From Mactromeris polynyma (lineage: Eukaryota > Mollusca > Bivalvia > Venerida > Mactridae): a DNA stretch of 64,000 nucleotides. The position numbers and the translations under genes were made by a program. This document shows positions 25,587-61,673 of the stretch, piece after piece; position 1 is the stretch's first letter, and the number at the start of each line of letters is the position of its first letter. The notes beneath the pieces were generated by a model, which did no database searches, was not told where the DNA came from, and saw nothing but the letters and a program-made list of their open reading frames with translations. The stretch is taken from assembly GCA_032209605.1 (NCBI GenBank), contig JASFXZ010000001.1, positions 33,298,619-33,362,618 of the forward strand, given 5' to 3'.

Positions 25587-27121
25587 CTTGGTTCTAAAAT
25601 AAAATAGAACCCAAATCGTAAACATCAAACAAATAATTCATTTTATTGACATTTGTGGTAGAATTTCTTTAATAATTTGGTTCTTACTTGATACTTGTAA
25701 ACAAAGCAAGTACAATATTTTTTTAATCATTTATGTTACACAGTACATTACATTATCAACAAATATCTCGGCATTATCAATACTATGAATTTCTATGTAC
25801 ATGTACTGCAATTAGATACCAGTAAGTATCAAACATTTGTGGACGATTCCTCCACTTAAATTATAATGAACTAGTATGCCATATAATAAGTATGTATAAC
25901 TGCGCTTCATAGACTCGTACAATGCTAACTAACGATTTCTATACAAATTAAGTTTTTCTGTGAATATTTGGGGATGCAAGTTTAGCAGCACAGAACTGTA
26001 ATTATACCAAAATCATAGAACTGCATTGTGTAAAACAAGATATGTTTGCCTAGCTAACCACCCCATCAGATTAAATTGTTCAATGGGTTGCAAACATTAC
26101 TGAAAAAGGATGTTCAGACTTCAGTATTAAACTGATGTTTAGTTTGCTTTACTGAATATAAGGCTAATTTCATCATTATGAATATGACATGTACTGAATA
26201 TCGATGATTACAAGGTTCAGTCACAGAAGTGTTATGTTTTCCACTTTCTCCGACAGTATCAAAACCGGTTGTCAAACGTTTCACCCCCAAGTCATTTCCT
26301 CGCAAGACTTTTCTTTCACCCCCATTTCGGGGGGTGAATAGTCTGTTATTTGTTACATATGAAGACGTTTCACCCTCAGCATAAATATAATACCAATACT
26401 AAACAAATGAGGCAAAAAAATAAATTGTTTGGTTAGGGTTACATCTGTTCCAAAAACAGGTAGGACTAGTAGTCTGTAGTATCTGAACCTATATTGAAGG
26501 TAAAATATGAAAAATTAAAAAAAAAAAATATTGCAACATGAAGGTAAACATGAAGCATCTAGCATGGTTGTAATTCGGACTAACTGTTAATACATATATA
26601 ATAAAAGGTTTTAAAACATCAAATTATAATGAAATCACACAAATATGATAACATAAAAAGGTGGGGGTGAAAAGTCTAGGGTCTATTAAAATTTGGGATG
26701 AAACGTCTTGGGGGTGAATTCATGAAAACCAAAACCAAACACTGAAGTCTGAAACAGTGCCCAACCAAAACTCAAGTCCGTATCAATTGTTTTCAAGATG
26801 GCGATGGTTTTGCCCACATACACTCACACAACGCGTCAGTGAATATTACTAGTAGACAGGTAAGCTTTCACTGACAATACATGTTTAACGTAAACCAAGA
26901 ATCTTCAACACAATATCAGTATCTACTTTTGGCAGAAGGCGACCCGATGTCAGAAATGGGTAGGTTTGGTTATGATTCTGCAGTGATCAGTCCAAATTAA
27001 TGCAAGTTCCGAATAAACAATAAATTTGTGATGTAAAAAAGTAATCTTTAATCCATTACAGTCAAGAGAAACATTGATTAGGGCAGATTTATTTAACCCA
27101 TCTTATGAAAATGTTGCAAAC

Positions 27122-27145
27122 CTGAGATTGAACCGGAAAAGGAAG
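27122..27145 (-). promoter_or_regulatory. Candidate RPL17 first noncoding exon with 5'-TOP start
   Basis: The minus strand reads CTTCCTTTTCCGG, then TTCAATCTCAG|GT. That is a pyrimidine-rich start like the TOP tracts of ribosomal protein mRNAs, followed by a possible splice donor. It would join the acceptor at 25593-25594 just before the ATG. This is inference from pattern only. Confidence 0.33.
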
Positions 27146-28019
27146 TTGCAAGCTTCTTACAAACTGGTTCCCGAATTTAGTAGTTCAATCGCAAAGATAA
27201 TTTAATCAGTAAAAGTATTAAACGTAGTTTATTCGTCAGTTATATTTGCACCCAGAAAACATCTTAATATAATTATTTGCATTCGAGTGAAATGTTTACA
27301 TAATTAATAGGTTTATTTCTAGATATGGCCTTTATTGAAAATCAGGTGATACTTTGCGGTATTTAATGTACGTTTCGTATCAAAACGAGAATACTAAACG
27401 CCGATACCGTACCGGTATTCTCCGGTATTACCTACTTGCTGTTACAGCGCCATGGTATCTCGCAAGGAATTAAATAAATGGTTTCATCTACATCTACATG
27501 TTATCGTCAACACAGTCACTATTTCGGTTCTGTGTGAAATTACAAACAATAGTATAAGGACAATATATTGCGTTGTTGTTAATGTGTACTGACAATTACC
27601 ATGCAGTTGCTTTTGCTGGCATATTGATCGAAGACTTTGCTTGAAATGTTCGTTATGTACATTCTGATGTCAAATAGCTAAGTTGCATATGTCACCTGAC
27701 ATTTACAATTTATATGTTTCTATTCAGTATATTTTTGAAGTGGGCATTTCCTCATCTTAATGAAGTTATCATCCGTCAAAATGTAATTAAAAATATTTAT
27801 TGCGATTGACAACATGCCTCATTTGCGTTTCTAAATTATTGTCACTGTGCTTTAATTTCATAAATTAATGAATTAGTTGGAATGTAGAATAAATGTTAAG
27901 TGAAAACTGTTTGAATCAAATTGAGTAAACTTATTTGGCATACTGTCAAATGGGCCAAGTTGTTCATTATGACGATAGAATATATAGCAATTCAATGCTT
28001 AACTTTAAAATTACAAAGA
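27146..28019. other. Intergenic DNA, no gene seen
   Basis: AT-rich, with no convincing exon, element end or RNA gene. Nearby at 26792-26804 the plus strand has 'ttcaagatggcga', a YY1-like promoter word. Confidence 0.4.
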
Positions 28020-28450
28020 GGGATTAAATTGTTCCAGGGAACGTCACATGCACAAGACTATGCATCCACACACAGACTCCCAAGAAAACAACAGTCCGCA
28101 CATTAGGCACCGAGGACGCGCAATGGTAAACATGTATGGGAAGATGGGTGCAAGGGTAAACATCCACGGGAACAGGAGTGCAAGGAATGGTCTGGCCGAC
28201 CATAGAGAACAACTAAAAAATCCAGGGGGACAACAAGGGGGGGAAATTATTTAATGGATGGAATACATCACGGGAGAAAGTCAGCAATAATGGCCCGAAA
28301 GAGGGGGGAGGGGGGGGGGCGAAGAAGAGGAATATCATTGAATTTAATATACACCTAAAACAATAAATATAAATAATAACCATACAACGACTTACATCCT
28401 TGGAACTGTCAGTACAAATTCTGGGGGTTTAAATTGATTTGCCAGGTAGC
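28020..28450 (+). repeat. Dispersed repeat family A, copy 1
   Basis: Shares ordered words with 33640-34000 and 34300-34850: 'caagggtaaacat(c/a)cac', 'gcaaggaatg', 'gaccata(g/a)ag', 'gggggg..attt(a)aatggatgga', 'ggcccgaaag', 'tttaatatacacctaaaac', 'gaactgtcagta'. It contains long G runs near 28300. The small frames are not protein-like. Confidence 0.6.
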
Positions 28451-28618
28451 TAACTTCACACTTAACCGCTATATGGTCATTGATTTGGAACATATACACA
28501 TTCACTGACTATGTAGGCAATAGCAATTAACCATTAACTTCACACTTAACCGCTATATGGTCATTGATTTGGAACATATACACATTCACTGACTATGTAG
28601 GCAATAGCAATTAACCAT
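28451..28618. repeat. Perfect 84-bp tandem duplication
   Basis: Positions 28451-28534 and 28535-28618 appear identical by eye, beginning 'taacttcacacttaaccgct'. Identity of this quality suggests a recent duplication or an assembly artefact. Confidence 0.85.
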
Positions 28619-29869
28619 TACAAATGTATACAATAACATGTACATTGTATATCATCCATCATTAATAAACAAGCAGCAGGCATATACATTTTATTTATAT
28701 TCCTATTAGGCTATAAAGCTCACGAGGACATACAATTAGCATACATAAAAGACAGTGCAACATGATCTCATACATTTTTCCATACAGCAATATTTTATCT
28801 AACACTAACAGCGATATCACATGGATAGAGTTTACTGTATGTAACATGCAACAGTCTGATTACAAACGTCAAATATACACTTGGAGAAGGTCATAGCATT
28901 TATACAAGAGTTGCTTGCATTCAAATTATGTAAAATATAAAATAAAAATATTATCATAAATAATTCGTTATACATTCTAGTGCTAAAGACTAGTTTGCAT
29001 ACATTAACGAGTTTCTAATATCGAATGCATTGAAAATACACATTGCTTAATTTCGTAGTGTTCTTATTCTCTGAGTTTAAAAGTTCAATAAATTTTACCA
29101 TACTTGGTATGATCCAATATTTCATAGATATATATCGTTTACGTATACCAAGATACATGTCGCATTCAATAACGAAATGATATGCACCCTCCATTGTGTT
29201 ACAATTTATACATTTTCTTTCATTATAGGTATTCTTACATGTCTAGACCATCTTCCAGTCTCTATTTGTAACCTATGTGATGAAACTTTTAAACGGGTCA
29301 AAGCTTGACAGAATTTATGAATACTAAAACATTCTAGGTATGGTTGAAATATAAAAGAAGAAAACTTGCATTGTAGAATCGTGCTCTTCTAGACTGATGA
29401 AATCGTGCATTCCAGTGTTGTATAAATTGATCATTTAGCCTTTGTTTAACAACAGAAATAAATAAATCAGTGGCACCAACGCCTTGCTGAAGCCAAGCAA
29501 GTGAGCTTAGTAAGTTTTAAGTAAAATGCACCAGTTTATATTATTTGGATGTCGTTCAAAAAAAATCTTAAGTAAACCATATTCAAGAAAAACGTATTTT
29601 TTTTGTTCCATTTGTATAAATCTTAACCAATATTTTATTACTTTGAACATATGAATATTCTTAAAAATTGAAAAATTTAGAGAGCTATTTTCGACAGGGT
29701 CTATCGCGGAGTAGACGATATTATGGTAATACAGTATGGTCGTCTGCGGGTTTAATGCCCTATTAAACTAATTCTCACGCTGTGTAATTTTATCCGTGCT
29801 GCAGTACAAGTATACGCTCACTGATTGGAATATACGCTCAGTGATTGGAATACAAAACAAAACGTGAGC
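28619..29869. other. Intergenic DNA, no gene seen
   Basis: AT-rich with scattered stops in all frames. A short direct repeat 'tatacgctca(c/g)tgattggaata' sits at about 29813-29850. Confidence 0.4.
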
Positions 29870-30186
29870 GACTGTTAGCCGTAACTGAACGCAGTGTTCG
29901 TCTCACAAATTCGCGTGCTACCTCGGAGTTGCGTTAGCGAGTGGGCGCACAGTGCGCGCACACTATTTGGCAGACATTACATTTAGTAGAATAACATGTG
30001 CACAGTTACGTAACGCGAGCGAGTTTTAGCCTTGCGTTCAGTAAAGGCTATCAGTCCAAAACGTTACGAAACAGCGTGCGAGTTTTGCTATTGACCGGTG
30101 TGATAGCGAAAAACGTTCCATATCACTCGCTATCGCAACTCGGAGGTAGCACGCGAATATTTGAGCCTAACACTGCGTTCAGTTAA
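29870..30186. mobile_element. MITE-like element with ~62-bp imperfect inverted ends
   Basis: Left 29881-29942 (taactgaacgcagtgttcgt, cgcgtgctacctcggagttg) is mirrored by right 30123-30186 (caactcggaggtagcacgcg, aacactgcgttcagtta). It is locally GC-rich, unlike its surroundings. It shares its terminal motif with the element at 17512-17656. Confidence 0.65.
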
Positions 30187-30239
30187 AATAAAAACGAGGC
30201 GGTCAATACACATATTTGTGACGCGAACGCAAGACAGAT

Positions 30240-31380
30240 GCTAGACTACGTATATAGGTTTGTCTGCACAGTTTATGTACACTTGAACTGTAATGCGTTG
30301 GTCATTCTGTTTATGGACTATTGTATTACATGGGACAATCTTTATATGACTCCGTATGTGGATTTGCTGGACTATGTTGGTCAATCTGCACATGTACTCG
30401 ACCAGACTACGTATACATTGGTCAATCTATGAAAGTTTACTGGATTGCTTTAATAATTCTGTATATGTACTCTACTGGATTGCATTTGTAATTCTGTGTA
30501 TGTACTCTCTACTGCATTACATTTGTCATTTTATATACATGTATGTACTCAAATGGATTGCATTGGTCATTCTGTATATGTACTCTACTGGATTGCATTT
30601 GTCATTCTATATACAAGTATGTACTCTACTGCATTACATTTGTCATTCTGTATATCGAGGGTTCAGTGCAAGACTATACTAACTCCTATATAAATACATA
30701 TGAGTTAGTATAGTCTTGCGCTGAATCCTCGATATGTACTCAACTGGATTGCATCTGTAATTCTGTATATGTACTCTATTGGATTGCATTTGTCATTATA
30801 TATACATGTATGTACTCAACTGCATTTTATTTGTTATTCTGTATATGTACTCAACTGTATTGCATCTGCAATTCTGTATATGTACTCTACTGGATTGCAT
30901 TGGTCATTCTGTATATGTTCTTAACTGGATTACATTGGTCCTTTTGTATATGTACTCTACTGGATTGCATTTGTAGTACTGTGTATATATATATACACTA
31001 CCGGATTGCATTGGTCATTCTGTATATGTACTCCACTGGATTGAATTGGTCAATCTGTATATGTACATTATTGGATTGCATAGATCAGTCTGTATATGTA
31101 CTCAACAAGATTGCATTTGTAATTCGGTATATGTAATTAACTGCATGGCATTGGTCATTCTCTATATGTACTCTACTGGATTGCATTTGTAATTCTGTAT
31201 ATATACATATATACATATGTATATATACTCTACCGGATTGCATTGGTCATTCTGTATATGTACTCCACTGGATTGCATTGGTCATTCTGTATATGTATAG
31301 TATTGGATTGCATTTGTAATTCTGTATATGTAATCTACTGGATTGCATTGGTCATTTTGATATGTATAATGTACTATATC
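30240..31380 (+). repeat. 35-bp satellite, first block
   Basis: The unit is about 35 bp: 'ctgtatatgtactctactgg' followed by 'attgcattggtcatt'. Variants include tcaactgg, tttgtcatt and tttgtaatt, and some units are longer with 'atacatgta' inserts. The reading frames that run through it only reflect the repeat. Confidence 0.85.
30651..30735. mobile_element. Palindromic mini-element, copy 1
   Basis: Sits inside the 35-bp satellite: 'tcgagggttcagtgcaagac' plus 'tatactaactc' is mirrored by 'gagttagtatagtcttgcgc' plus 'tgaatcctcga'. The arms are about 34 bp around a 14-16-base AT spacer. The flanks read ...ctgtaTA and TAtgtac..., which restores the satellite unit if TA is the target duplication. 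Confidence 0.75.
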
Positions 31381-31439
31381 TTTACTGACAGTTCCAATGC
31401 TGTTATTCGCTGGTTATTGTTTCTTTTTGTGTTTTGAAT

Positions 31440-31844
31440 GTATGTTATATTTCCCTCCCCCCGTGCAATTCTTTCACTTCATATAGTGTTCTGGTTGAGG
31501 TCTGCGTGGGGAGGCACTGTCTTATGTATGTGGCGTCCCCTGTAGCTACTTATTCTCTCTCTTTTATTTCCTGCCCAGTTTCGGCCTATTGTTGCCAGCT
31601 GTCTTGACTTGTCCTGTGATAATTTCCATCCATTAATATCCCCTCTTTCACTGTCCTCTTTGATTCTCCTAGTTATTCCTTATGGTCTGCCAGGCCATTC
31701 CTTGCGCCTATGTTCCTTAACATATTGTACCCTTTATAACCTCCTCAAGTGCCTTATATTTTATGGATTGTTGTTTTCCCAGACGTCTGTGTGTGAATGC
31801 ACTGTCTTATGTAAGTGGCGTTCCCTATAGCAACTTATTATCTC
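31440..31844 (-). repeat. Dispersed repeat family A, inverted copy in the satellite
   Basis: Reads as the reverse complement of the family at 28020-28450 and 33640-34000: 'ggcctattgttgccagctgt', 'ccattaatatcccc', 'tgtcctctttgattctccta', 'ggtctgccaggccattcctt'. Satellite units resume on both sides. Confidence 0.65.
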
Positions 31845-32357
31845 TTGCATTGGTCATTCTATATAATTACGTACTCACATGGGTTGCATTGGTCATTCTG
31901 TATATGTACTCTACTGAATTGCATTGATAATTCTGTAGATATACAGTATTATATTGCATTGGTCATTCTGTAGATATACGTTATACGAGTGCATTGGTCA
32001 TTCTGTATATGTGCATAGTTGCATTGCCCTTGTCATTCTCTGCATGTACTCTACTAGATTGCATTGATCATTTTGTATATGTACTCTACTGAATTGCATT
32101 GGTCAGCCTGTATATATACTCAACTGGATTGCATTTGTCATTCTGTATATGTACTCTACTGGATTGCATTGCTCATTCTGTATTTGTACTCAACTGGATT
32201 GCATTTGTAATTCTGTATATGTACTCAACTGGATTGCATTGCTCATTCTGTATATGTACTCTACTGGATTGCATTTGTAATTCGGTATATGTACTCAACT
32301 GGATTGCATTGGTCATTCTGTATATGTACTTTACTGGATTGTATTTGTCATTATGTA
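31845..32357 (+). repeat. 35-bp satellite, second block
   Basis: Same unit as 30240-31380 (gcattggtcattctgtatat, gtactctactg), about 14 units, ending at the TA target of the mariner insertion. Short blocks also continue at 33377-33480 and 33563-33640. Confidence 0.85.
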
Positions 32358-32359
32358 TA

Positions 32360-33374
32360 CGAGGTATGTCCCAAAAGTTCGTGGACACGTTCGATTTTAA
32401 AAACATAATGCGGATAACAAAAATATAAATTTATCACTCCATTCACAAACAGTTACATAAAACAATAACAAAATAATGCAAGAATCACAACAGCCATTGT
32501 AGGATATGCGGCGCACGTCACAACGTTACATTGACGTTAACGTCACAATTCACTTATAACTTTTCAAAATAGACGCATCCGTGTTCAATGCTCTTTTGGT
32601 GATGCCGCAACCACTTCTGGTATATTGTGTCATACCATTGTTTTTCAAATGATCGAACAACATAATGACATGAGTTCATCTCTGTCTTTGTGCTTGTATC
32701 ATCCAAGTTCCCTTTTTATGCATGGAAGCATAGTTATTTCCTCAACCGACGTAAAGACTTTGGCGTTAACTTTCTTTGGTCTACCCGACCTGGCATCGTT
32801 CTTGTTGGATAACCATCCGCTTGAAAAACGTTGATGCTTCTTATATATAAGCGAACGGGAAACTGACGAATATCATGTGGTTCTATGTAAAGTTTTTTTA
32901 TAGTGTCTGTGGGTGTTTTATCCAATGAAACGCACATTTTATTAATAGTTCGCTGTTCTTCGGCATCAAAAGACGCCATTTTTTACATCAACATCAAAAG
33001 AGCGATGCGAAGTTCGTTTGCCTACAGCACGTTTTACAACTGACGACGTTAAAAATTGCAGGAAATGACGCCACTACAAATATTGACGCATATGTCAAAA
33101 TAATAACTTCGGCGCTCCTCAACGCGCCAAAAGAATCTTGTTACTTTATCTGTTAAGAAAACAATATTTACTTGAATATCTGGACTGCGCCGGTCGGTCA
33201 AACATATTTAAACATATAAATGCGTAAATGTTTTTGTTTTTATTTAAATCGTGCCAATTCATGGATATTAAGTCAATAAAGATATTAATAAAGCTATATT
33301 ACCCCGATAAATTGACGTAGTAGACATTATAAACATACATCAATGTTGTCCACGAAATATTTGGACATACCTCG
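32360..33374 (-). mobile_element. Internally deleted mariner element, 1015 bp
   Basis: Terminal inverted repeats of about 28 bp begin cgaggtatgtcc at the left and end ggacatacctcg at the right; both continue with '(t)tcgtggaca'. TA flanks it on each side (32358-32359 and 33375-33376). Minus-strand coding remnants in order: MASFDAEEQRTINKMCVSL at 32979 down; in another frame QRFSSGWLSNKNDARSGRP, the mariner helix-turn-helix region; then the C-terminus WYDTIYQKWLRHHQKSIEHG and CVYFEKL at about 32550-32640. The central DD(D) catalytic part is missing. It sits inside the 35-bp satellite. Confidence 0.82.
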
Positions 33375-33479
33375 TATGTACACAACTAGATTGCATTGGT
33401 CCTTCTGTATATGTATACAACTGGATTGTATTGGTCATTCTGTGTATGTACACAATCGTATTGCATCGGTCATTCTGTA

Positions 33480-33562
33480 TATCGAGGGTTAAGTGCAAGA
33501 CTATACTAAACTCCTATATAAATACATAGGAGTTAGGATAGTCTTGCGCTGAACCCTTGATA
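33480..33562. mobile_element. Palindromic mini-element, copy 2
   Basis: A second copy of the element at 30651-30735: 'tcgagggttaagtgcaagac', 'tatactaaactcc', spacer 'tatataaatacata', then 'ggagttaggatagtcttgcg' and 'ctgaacccttga', again with TA on both sides inside satellite sequence. Confidence 0.72.
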
Positions 33563-33639
33563 TATATTATATCGGATTGCATTGGTCATTCTGTATATAT
33601 ATACTCTACCAGATTGCATTGCTCATTATGTATTACGAA

Positions 33640-34850
33640 GGATAAATACGCAAGGGAACAGGGGCGCAAGGAATGACCTGGCTGACCATAAAGGGCAAAT
33701 AAGGAGAATTAATGAGGACAAACAGGGGGGGGGGATTTAATGAATGGATTACACCACTGGACAGGGCAAGACAGCTGGCAACAGTAGGCCGAAAGGGGGT
33801 GTAACATGAACACTATATCAAGTGAAATAATTGCACATGGGGAAAGGAATATTTAATATACATCTAAAACACAAATAGAAATAATAACCATTCAGCGATT
33901 TACAGACCTAGAACTGTCAGTAAAAATACTGGGGTTTAAATCGATTTAACAGCTATCTAACTTCACACCTAATCGCTAAATAGTAATTTATTTCAAACAT
34001 ATAGATCTACATACAAACCGACTAAGTCGGCAGCAACTCGTTCATACAAACCAACAACCAGTATTCACCTTACGTAATGGTAATACATGTATGTAAAAAG
34101 AAATTAAATAACTGGACAAAAAGTCACAGAGAAGCAAATTAATGTCTGACTCTATACTAAGGAAGCATAACTATTGTTTGAAACTGTATTAAGATAGAAA
34201 TTGTCGCTGAAGTTAAATGGCATAATGATGTATACATACAGGCATGAACTTACGTCAAAATAGAAACGGACGCTGGTAGAAAGAGGTTAAGTTGGTTCGG
34301 GGAAACACCAACCTACGAAACATTTTGGATCGAGGTGGTGTAAGGACAAATATCTATCGGAATAATAAGCCTAATATGCCTAAATGAGAAGGACAAGGAA
34401 ACCAAACGACATAGCATCATCAACAACTAAAAAAGAGAGAATAAGTTGTTACAGGGAATCCCACATACTCAAGACAATGCTTCCCCACACATTGAGGAGG
34501 TGCAAGGGTAAATACACAAAGGAACATGTACAGGGCGCAAGGAATTGCCTGGTCGACCATACAGTACAACTTAGGAGAATTAAGGAGGACAAGCAGGGGG
34601 ATTTAATGGAGCATCACTATGCTAGCAACAATAGGCCGAAGGGGGGATAACACGAGCACTATACCAAGTGAACGAATATGAAATGGGGGGACGTGAATTA
34701 AGATACATATAAACATATATATGAACAGAAAACGATTAATAAGGCAATACAACGGCCCAAACCCTTGCCATGTATATGTCATTAAATACCGGGTGTTTAA
34801 ACCAGTTTAACGGCATGCCAACCTCGCGCTTAGGAAATACGCTTAGGGTG
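33640..34850 (+). repeat. Dispersed repeat family A, two further copies
   Basis: Copy at 33640-34000 (cgcaaggaatgacctggctg, ggacaaacaggggg, tagaactgtcagta) and copy at 34300-34850 (gcgcaaggaattgcctggtc, ggacaagcagggggattta, aataggccgaagggg). Between them 34085-34290 matches 5350-5590. The whole family unit may therefore be about 750 bp. No protein is recognisable. Confidence 0.6.
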
Positions 34851-36200
34851 TCTTTGGGCCCAGTGTTCTTTGTGTTATTTTGCGTTCGATACTATATACA
34901 TGCACTCTAGATAACGACAAGAACAGTTGCCAAGAACACTGTTCACGGGTCAAAATTTCACACCACCTCCAGAACGGGAGGACCGAGAACAGCCGAAAAC
35001 ATAATTGTAGTTTTGATAATTGGTGTGTAGTCCTCCTACAAGATTGTGGAAATAATTAAGTTCTGTCAAAAAACATAGCCGCCAGGGGGCATTGCCTTGT
35101 TGCATATATTGCTACTTCTTTGTAAAAGTTTAGTGATTTGAGCAAAAGCTTGGTCCGACCGTTGACATTGTACAATGCCCGATATTAGGGCGATTTACCA
35201 AAAGTACTCGATTCTATTCGACTCCACTCCAACCTAGTGTAGAGCGCCAAAAGACGCCCTTAGTTTCTCAGGCACTGTCGCATTCTATTTAAAGCCCCCA
35301 TTTCAATTGTTTGTCATAAATACGTCTTAAATTGTCCATGAATGTCAAGAATATGTTGGCAAGTCAAACGGCTTTGTAGAATTAGAACGGTGGGAATTTT
35401 TGAGATTTTTAACTCAAATTCTAACTTAAATGGATATTCTAGTTATTCTCCAGGAATGACACAAGTGTAAAACAACCTATCAAATTGAGTTTTACAATAA
35501 TGAATTAAGTGACAATACTAATATCTGCCAAAAATATATGTCACAGTAGTATTACAACCACGGTTCTGGCAATGAAAACACCTTTGTAGCTATTCTTACA
35601 GCGACACACACCTCAACGCAATATATCATCAGAGACATGTCGCTGACATCGTCATGCAACAGCATTTTATCGTTTGCTGTATGTGGAAAGCTCTCGGAAA
35701 TGTTTTAGTTGTGCACGAAAACAAATCAGGGCCTACCATGCGAATATCTCAAAATTTTATTATTCATATAAACGACGATCACGATTTTCGAACAGTATTC
35801 TTCAGAGATGTTTGTTTTGCTTCGGGGGCCGAAAGTCGACAATAGGTAATACCACAGTTGAAAATAGTTACTCAAAAATTTACCGAGAGTTGTCATAAGA
35901 AAGATCTAAACATTCGGAATTAACGCAACAAAAGGAGAATAAATTGACTGAAATGTGAGGTTTTGCTGGTTGACTTGGTACTAGTACAACTGCACACTGG
36001 GTTCCTTCTTCTAACGAAGAATTTATAGGTAAGAAAAATATGGCGCAATATATAAAATACCGCCCTCCAGAAGTCGTTTTTAAGAATTTTTAAGAGAAAC
36101 TAAGCAGTATTTTTATGGCCCAATTGAATTTGCAGGTCTAAAACTCAGGTCATTTTTAAGTGAGTACCGGGTTTTCCTATACCGGGTGATACCGGAATTT
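34851..36200. other. Intergenic DNA upstream of MEK
   Basis: No exon or element was identified. The small frames at 35654-35898 show no similarity I recognise. Confidence 0.4.
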
Positions 36201-36227
36201 AGTACTGATCGTATCAAAATTCACATG

Positions 36228-36235
36228 TGACGTCA
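36228..36235. promoter_or_regulatory. Perfect CRE palindrome upstream of MEK
   Basis: TGACGTCA lies 130 nt before the MEK ATG, in a likely proximal promoter. CREB/ATF proteins bind this site. No TATA box is visible between it and the start. Confidence 0.45.
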
Positions 36236-36365
36236 CATCCTCTGAAATAGCCTAACTTGCTAATTAGAATGAAAAGTGAAACTTACAGTCAATTTACACA
36301 GTAATATAATGACAGCAAATAAATGATGATTTGAACAAAGTGTTATAAACAACCGAAAAGTAAAG

Positions 36366-61673
<25,308 letters not shown>

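Noticed and set aside
30356..32428. Open frames with repeated YSTGLHLSFCICTLL-type peptides
   Set aside because: They arise from the 35-bp satellite; they look membrane-like only because the repeat is T-rich.
34384..34650. 88-residue basic reading frame
   Set aside because: It lies in dispersed family A; the other copies do not keep the frame.
35654..35898. Two overlapping frames upstream of MEK
   Set aside because: There is no recognisable protein, splice signal or repeat; chance open frames are expected at this length.
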